Shown piece by piece: positions 57,695-64,000 of a stretch of DNA of 64,000 nucleotides. Under the pieces are notes generated by a model. The model made no database searches. It saw only the letters and a list, made by a program, of their open reading frames with translations, and had not been told where the DNA came from. This DNA is from Pyricularia pennisetigena (Eukaryota; Ascomycota; Sordariomycetes; Magnaporthales; Pyriculariaceae). The position numbers and the translations under genes were made by a program. The first letter of the stretch is position 1. Each line of letters opens with the position of its first letter. The stretch is taken from NCBI RefSeq assembly GCF_004337985.1, contig NC_043741.1:7105126-7169125 (forward strand). The letters are read 5' to 3'.

Positions 57695-58400
57695 TCATCC
57701 ACAATCAGGGCTGCCACCACGGTCCTGGACAGTCCCGATCACTACGCCATTGGGTGGATCGCCGCCCTTTCCATTGAGGCGGCTGCCGCGGTAGCCATGC
57801 TTGATGAGGAACACGGTCCGCCAAGCGGCTTTGTTCGACATCCCAAGGACTCAAACGTTTATAAGTGGGGCCGAATGGGAGAACACAACATCGTCATCAC
57901 GTCGCTCCCTGCAGGCATCTTTGGAACGACGTCGGGGCAACGACAGCCTTTGACCTCCTCGCATCATTCTCATCCATCAACGGCAAATCCAAGATGGCAA
58001 AGGGCACAAAGGCCAAGCCAAGCTACGGACACCAGGGGACCGAGAACGACCGGCTATTCCAGCCAGCCTTTGAGCACGCCAACGGTCGAGATTGCGGAAG
58101 CTGCGACAGCAGCGAGGAGGTACAACGCCAAGAACGGGATTCGACAGATCCAGAGGTTCACTAGGAATTGTCGCTTCTGGTATCAGGCTCGTCGAGGATG
58201 CTGCTACTCGCGACCGGATCTTGAAAGCCGTCGGTGAGGACTGTCTGTACGTCAAAGTGGAGACTGCCGGGTTGATGAACAGCTTTCCCTGCCTGGTGAT
58301 TCGTGGAATCTGCGACTACGGCTACTGCGGCTGCGTATGCAAAGGAGCTCTTCTCTTGCGTCCCTCCAACCCAACTCTACGAGAGCAAGAGAGCTTTTGG
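57695..58400 (+). pseudogene. nucleoside-phosphorylase-like (PNP_UDP) domain relic
   Basis: GC-normal sequence. It opens HYAIGWIAALSIEAAAAVAM and continues to DSNVYKWGRMGEHNIVIT, the start of the fungal nucleoside-phosphorylase domain seen at the N-terminus of many NACHT/ankyrin/TPR proteins. At a G4 run (57933-57936) the family match moves to another frame (ATTAFDLLASFSSI). The central part of the domain is deleted, then FEHANG and CDSSEEVQRQERDS continue. Another shift precedes GIVASGIRLVEDAATRDRIL, which is followed by METAGLMNSFPCLVIRGICD-like sequence (read here VETAGLMNS...). A last shift gives AAAYAKELFSCVPPTQL. With at least three frame changes and deletions it is a pseudogene. Such domains occur in fungal NLR-like immune/self-recognition receptors (family knowledge). 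Confidence 0.65.
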
Positions 58401-59270
58401 AAACATTGGAGTCTGGTCAGTCTTTTCTAATCTGTTAAACACTTTTATTAGTTGGAAACCTCGCGCTGATATACTTGCTGATACAACGCCTGTTCAGCTC
58501 GTTCCGCATATGATATGGGCGGCCCAAACGCGATGGAAATATTCAAAACGGATAAAATTATGGTTCTGCTCCGAAAAAGAAGAGATGCCCCTGTGGATTA
58601 AGCACATATACAAGCTCGCGCGATACCATTTAGCAATGAAAACTATAGTTAAACTCGCCACCAAACAACCTAATATTTTCACATCCATTTACGTTAAGGT
58701 TGTAAAAGCTCCAGGACAGCAACGCTTTTTTGGGGAACGATATTACGGCCTTCGAAACAACATTTCAAAGGCTAATTAAAACAGGCTTTGGATCATTCGT
58801 CGAAAAATTTGGCCAAACTTGGCTCACGGATAATCCGGAGGCTCGATTTCGCAAAACGTGCCGTTTTAATTTTACAATCCATACAATAATGCAGCTTTTT
58901 ACGTTTTACGATTATTGCCCAAACCTTATACCACGCCTTTTATTTATAGGTATAAGCAAAAAGGTTTATTTGCTTTATTATAATTTTTTATCCTAACACC
59001 CATTTGCGATTGGGGTATTAACCGACTATTAAAAACTTTATCCGATTTGGATATTAGGTCCATATTCGTTTTCGGTATGGAAAAAATATAAAGCCCTGCT
59101 TTGGGACCTTAATCGTTACCTGGAAAAAACGTTTTTCCGCGATTTGGAAACCAGATCTGGCGTTGGGCGACCGGTTTATATAAATTCTACTGCAGGGCCT
59201 TTTTTAACGATTATTAAAACGTTTTTATTATTTTCGTCAATTATGGAGCTGCCTATTTGATTTAAATTGG
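58400..59270 (+). pseudogene. fungal deaminase-like (OTT_1508-type) relic, RIP-degraded
   Basis: AT-rich continuation after the phosphorylase relic. Readable blocks: HIYKLARYHLAMKTIVKLA, then in another frame RKTCRFNFTIHTIMQLFTFY, PNLIPRLLFIGISKK, and later LYPIWILGPYSF, KYKALLWDLNRYLEKTF and INSTAGPFLT. This order matches a fungal family I associate with OTT_1508-like deaminases. There a His-Ala-Glu and a Cys pair bind zinc; here HAE reads HTI, and the two Cys positions after ISKK read Tyr (TGY to TAY, RIP-like). In-frame TAA codons follow YYNFLS and TDY. Family naming is from memory of the motif pattern and should be checked. Confidence 0.45.
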
Positions 59271-62200
59271 GGGAAAATTAAAAACATTTTTCAAAAACCG
59301 GAATAATTATAGAATAGTTTAAAGGTGCAAAAAGCAATTAAAAGTTAGGTAAGGCGGAGCTGGAGCTGTTACGGATGTTTTAATAATTTTGGCGCTGGTT
59401 TGTTGGTTATTAAAAACCTTTTAGGTCTCCAAATGGTTTTGTTTAAAACAATATTACCTCATATTACCTTGCTTCCAATAGTGGGAAAGTATTCACATAG
59501 TCACCAATAATACGATGGATATACCTTTTGGGATATCGCAAAAAAAATACAATTAAAATGTAAAGGGGCAATATCGTGGCTTGCTAGATGATGAAGCTCG
59601 AAATGCCCCGCCCTACTCGGCTACTTAAACAAACAGTAAAATCCTTAATAATACAAATCCGAAAATTGGGAAACGCCACAACAGGTCCGCGTTATCTCAA
59701 ATAACTAAACTGGCGGTACCAATTTTGGCAAAGCCCATTTCGCCTTCTACTGCATATAAAATGGTGGTATAGGGGTTCGGTAGGTGGGCGTCTTATCACG
59801 TACTATTACAAAATCAAATTTCTAAAATAACCAACGATATACAAATGCAGGGTTATAACCAACGAGTTAAATGCTTCGGAGGATTAATAATCGCAACAGA
59901 AGGCACAGCTGCTAAAACGCGGCCTTCCCCAAAACAAAGGTTTGCCGAGCTCTTTAGTAAAAATGGACGTTTACAAGCCGAGCTTGCTTATTTAAAGCAT
60001 ACTCATCAATTTTTAGTTTCTATAAAACCATTCCAAGATTAAACTAAATCTTTAATTGGGACTTTTAACAAATGTACTGCAAAAATTGGCTGAATGAAAA
60101 ATGAATAACGTATATAATTTGTATTTTCTTAAGTTTTATTCCTCGATACGTTGTTAACAAGCAAACCGACCCCTCTACGGTCACCCCCTTTCACGGATAC
60201 CCAACAATTTGCATAAAACTATTCCCAACAACAACTTCACTACACTTTTATTCAGCCAAATTAAATACCTCAATACAACCGAATACACCTTCCTAATCCT
60301 CTCTTTCTAGAAATTCTAAATCTTGAGGTTCAATCGCCCCCATGATAACCTGTGCATTATGAATATTTCGATTTAACGTAATTTATAGGCAATTTCAATG
60401 TTTTTGGTAACCATACACTTTTCAACGCTAGTAAATTTCTGCGTGTGGCATTTTTACGCCTCAAATCAGCAAACCCTGGCGAGTTCCTCCATACCGTGGT
60501 TGAAATAATTCGATCAATTCTAACTCTAATAGGGGCTTCGTCTCCATCTTTTAATACCCCTATATATCTTAATCGAAATCCTTTTTGGCGTGAATCCACG
60601 TTTCAAGCAATAGGGGGCTAAATAGAGGTTTGGCCATATCAATAGGCCAAATACCACTCACTTTAATTCCAAATCTTGCAATTGGTTAAAACCGTATTGT
60701 GTGCTTTGGTATAACAGCTTCGAAAACCACCGTTTTCCCATAACGGTATTGTTAACACCAATCCCCAAATTGGGAATCAAAATCCGGTATTCCTTTTTTA
60801 ATACCGAGATTGCCGATTAATAGCAGGGTTAAAAAACGTAAGAGGTATAAGGTAATAAATATATAAGGTGAAATGTTTAACCATTTAACTGACCCGCTCA
60901 CACTATAACAACTGATGTTCGCTTAAGCAGCCGAGTGGAAAATCGGCTAATACCTCGAAATGAAAGCCAAAAGTGGATGTTTGCAGCTAACGTCGGGTAC
61001 CCCCTAATGACCACCCCCTCTATTGGCCACACTTAAAAATCTAACAACGAGATACCTACTTTTATAAACTGATTTGAATATAAAACTATTAACGAGCAAA
61101 GATATAATCGTTTCCAAGCTGTTCTGGTTTATTATCCTCTTTTCTATTAGTTAAAGGTTCCAGATTTTCTATATTATTTTCCTGCAATCCAATAAAATTT
61201 TATTTATTAACCAAAAACTCGTTTGGATCCGGAATTACCCTTTTTTTGTCGCCGGCCGTATTGCTTCCAATTGTGCTCCCAATAAATTGATTTTTCACTG
61301 CGCGTTAACCAAAAATATGTTTTTAGCTTCGATGTTTTTTTGGATTTTTGCAAATGAAAAACGTAAAATAGCGTTGGTTTTATTGGATTAGGATAACCTT
61401 TGCAGTTGAAATTGAATATTTCGGGTCATTTTAAAGGGTTTCCAAATAAAAAAAAACGGGTCGTTAATTAGTTAGGTTGGGTTTTCCGGTGTTTTATCCT
61501 TTTGTTAAACGTTATTTTTATTTTTTTAGAACGTTGGCGTTGCTATTTTTGAATAAAAAAGGGCTTAAAAGTGGTTTAACTAAGTTTACCGGCTATAAAC
61601 CCGTTATGCGCCACCCAAATTAAATATTTTTTGCTGTAAATGCTTTCAATGTGGTTATATCATAGCAAAAAAAGAAATTTCGTTTTCCAACAACTATTAA
61701 ATAGCAAAATTGGTTAATAAATCGAAATTAACGTCGATAAGCATTTTTTAACGGCCTCAAAATCGATAAATCCATTGGTTGGAGTATATATACCGAATAA
61801 GGCGGTAAATAAACGAATTAAAGATTATTTTGCAAATAAAAAAACATAAATTCGTCCGTTATATGTTGTTAAATTATATGCCTTATTTGGCATGGAATGG
61901 GTCCACTTTTACTTGTATATAAGCCACAATAGATAGTGCCGAAGTGGGGCTGTTGGGGCTGTCAGATTTTCTGTTATATTTTGTATATTGCAGGAGTTGC
62001 GATTCAAAGTCAGCGAGTGGGGTTTCACCCTGTACCGGGTTTAATACCCACCCTGCACTTACGAATCAGCTACCCTATACCGGGTTGAAATCTCCATCAC
62101 ATTAGCAAATCAGTGCGAACCCAGAAATGGTTTGTATGGAAATAAAGGTATTTTTTCAACGACGTATATAAATCAATTTTTCGGAAAATCGTGTGCGGCA

Positions 62201-62817
62201 CCGGAACCTTTTGCGGGGTGCGGACCCCCACTTCGATGTCGGAAAATATGTAAAGGAAACAAAACAAAGTCTCCCCCACCAATAAATCAAATCTATTAAT
62301 CCCGAATTTAATATATTTAAACCCTGTAATTACAGGTTTTTACAACGCAATCAGCACCACGCCGCACCTAGGCTAATACCTAAACCCCTGTTAGCAACCC
62401 ATATTATTTACAGGTTATAAACCCGGAAAGGTTATAACTTGTACACTAAAATGCATTTTGCATCGCTGGAAAACCTGAAATTTAAGCTTTATTTTGGTTA
62501 TTGTCGCATCTTTATAATACGTATATTAACGAAAATATTGCTGTTTTTGTGCGAATTGTTGGTTTTAAGCGCTATTGTAACACTTAACCCCCTGTAATTA
62601 CAATGGGGATCGCTAAAAATTAGCGTTCGACTTAGGCCTTTTCAGGTATTGCAGCGATCGCTTACATTGCAAATCCAAAGTTTTTGGTATGATTTTTATA
62701 AATCGTGCACGCCATTGTAATTGGCTCAAATTTTTAATGAGGTTTACGCTAGCGAATTATGTGAGGAGGTTACGAGATAGAATAAGCTTAATCTTGAACG
62801 CGGGGAAAGGTGGATCA
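59271..62817. repeat. RIP-mutated repeat DNA with short coding-like scraps
   Basis: No intact gene. The plus strand at 59845-60042 reads a helical fragment (KQRFAELFSKNGRLQAELAY). The minus strand at 60599-60357 reads DGDEAPIRVRIDRIISTTVW and LRRKNATRRNLLALKSVW. Neither was identified. CACCCCCT-containing sequences occur at about 60178 and 61010, and CCCTGTAATTACA-type motifs at 62323 and 62592. All could be remnants of other transposons. Confidence 0.45.
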
Positions 62818-63437
62818 CGTATAAGGCTGATGGAACGTTAAAATGGCAGATAACCGTCTGCTAGCGGGTAATAGAGATAATATATTGTTGTTGCACAATC
62901 GATTCGTTGAATCGTTGAATCGATGAAGGTATAAAGGTGATGAATCTAAGGCTAAGTTATGAATTACGTGTTCGAATCCGTAGGTGCAGATCTTCGATCC
63001 GGATGTCCGGAATACGGGGTCACGTCACATGATTTGGCCTTATTTATGTGACTGACCTGCCGACCTATTCAGCCTAACGGCCCATTGAGCCTAACGGCCC
63101 ATTGAGCCTAACGGCCTATTGTGCTTTTGCATGCACAGAAAATCTGCGACCACAACGGGATTCGAACCCACGCACTTCAACGTATATATGATATAGATTA
63201 TGGTACGTGCATTATAAAACTAAGCTAGATTAAATATGAGGTATTTGTTTCGTTTTTGAAACTATGAACAAAGACGTGATATATAAAGCTTTGTGTGTAT
63301 AATAAACGCGTATACGTTTTATTTGTTATTTGTTTATTTATTCGATGCAGGGTGACTAATGAAATTAGCGCGTGCTAGCCGTTATAAGATAATGCAGGGT
63401 GGCTAATATAATTAGCCCTGCGCTAGCCTTGTTCACA
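62818..63437. mobile_element. second, inverted and truncated copy of the 127-bp TIR element
   Basis: Reverse-complement relative of 44878-45581. The end at 63437 keeps a full terminal repeat (finishing CCTTGTTCACA). The other end starts at CGTATAAGGCTGATGG, exactly where the terminal repeat should begin, so that repeat is missing. The tRNA-like B box is present on the minus strand (GGGATTCGAACCC region near 63165), but the A box has lost its GG. A 19-bp unit containing GCCTAACGGCC is present about three times near 63070-63120, against once in the first copy. Confidence 0.7.
63070..63122. repeat. 19-bp tandem expansion inside the second TIR element
   Basis: Three consecutive units of about 19 bp (GCCTAACGGCCCATTGA type). 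The first copy of the element has only one unit at the matching place (about 45200). Confidence 0.8.
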
Positions 63438-63866
63438 AATTAGGGCCAAAAACCCCTATATTCGTTCCCAATAGCCCACAAAATTCTAATGCGTTTAATA
63501 GGGTTTATAATAGCCCACAAACCCATTAGCGGAATTACGTTTATGGTTCGTTACCCTGCACAATACCCTGCAATTTACCCTGCACCCATTTAACGAACTA
63601 AATTCGTTACGTGCACCTGGATTGGTACAAATACCAGGGCACCCATTAATTGCGGATTTCAGGGATTCCAACCCTGTATTTTAATGGATTTTAACCATTG
63701 AAAATAGCGATAAACCCTGTAATTGGCAGTTACAGGCCTATACCCGTCAAAACGTAAACGGTATAACAAATCCTAAATTTAATAGGGTACTTACCCTTAA
63801 GCGATTAGGTTAATTAATTATAACTATAATTGAGCAAATTACAATTATAATTTAAATTACCTTACA
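63438..63866. repeat. AT-rich leader-like DNA with ACCCTGCA repeats
   Basis: Contains several CCCTGCA motifs (63555-63590) and CCCTGTAATTGGCAG near 63716. No gene; it may be the untranslated 5' region of the frame starting at 63867. Confidence 0.35.
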
Positions 63867-64000
63867 ATGGAAAACAGCCCGATATCGGGTTTTCTAGGCC
63901 CAACTCCAACAAATAAGAAATTTAAACTCAGCCCAAACGAAATTTTAACCGCTAAATTACAGGCCCAAAACCTGCAATTAAAAGCGTTTACTACGCAAAT
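63867..64000 (+). CDS. 5' end of an open frame running off the window
   Basis: ATG 63867 opens a frame with no stop to the end of the window (44 codons). It starts MENSPISGFLGPTPTNKKFK and continues KLSPNEILTAKLQAQNLQL, a polar, helical, Gln-rich beginning. It is less RIP-damaged than the sequence before it. Given its position among repeats it is probably a transposon protein, but no domain is visible in this part. Confidence 0.4.
   Translation, partial: MENSPISGFLGPTPTNKKFKLSPNEILTAKLQAQNLQLKAFTTQ

Noticed and set aside
60170..61040. Terminal repeats of a Fot1/Pogo-type transposon based on the CACCCCCT motifs
   Set aside because: The two motif copies are in the same orientation and similarity is very short; no transposase frame between them.

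Overview
The window looks like nuclear DNA of a filamentous ascomycete (Pezizomycotina, most likely a Sordariomycete). The genes have short GT-AG introns with CTAAC-type branch sites. Gene families include C2H2 zinc-finger, HET-domain, HID-1 and Aurora kinase proteins and small secreted proteins. Repeats show repeat-induced point mutation (RIP). I cannot name the species from sequence alone.

Layout. (1) 1-24.6 kb is a gene-bearing core of ordinary composition: a five-exon, six-finger C2H2 protein (860-4041), an epoxide-hydrolase-like protein that appears to have lost its catalytic motifs (7345-10102), a small secreted PLDc_N-type membrane protein (10998-11461), a HID-1 family trafficking protein (12588-15845), an Aurora-type kinase gene that stops before the end of its kinase domain (16870-18190), a roughly 4 kb gene desert, and a Ser/Thr-rich single-pass membrane protein (22385-23770). 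(2) From about 24.6 kb the DNA turns AT-rich. A decayed GLEYA-adhesin fragment lies near 26 kb, followed by a GC-normal island with a divergent methyltransferase/HET pair (27.1-30.9 kb). (3) 32-41 kb is a mixed AT-rich compartment with small secreted proteins (32.3 and 40.3 kb), a degenerate partial G-alpha-like gene with an apparent frameshift (33.7-34.4 kb), and a secreted-protein pseudogene broken only by two ochre codons (36.5-36.9 kb). (4) 41.3-64 kb is strongly RIP-mutated repeat DNA: a hAT transposase relic, a 704-bp element with 127-bp terminal inverted repeats and tRNA-like boxes (a second, truncated, inverted copy lies near 63 kb), and a complete 7.5 kb Ty3/Gypsy chromovirus with 188-bp LTRs and a perfect TGGTA target duplication. 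Beyond it lie relics of a nucleoside-phosphorylase domain and of what looks like a fungal deaminase.

The left third holds conserved cell-biology genes. The right two thirds look like an accessory, possibly subtelomeric compartment where self-recognition genes (HET, nucleoside-phosphorylase/deaminase relics), adhesin remains and secreted effector-like genes sit among silenced transposons. The most unusual signals are an apparent second coding frame on the opposite strand inside the Gypsy element between chromodomain and 3' LTR, with 3 x 120 bp tandem repeats; the inverted-repeat element carrying tRNA-like boxes; the truncated Aurora kinase; and a zinc-finger gene whose duplicated finger modules share an intron position and phase.
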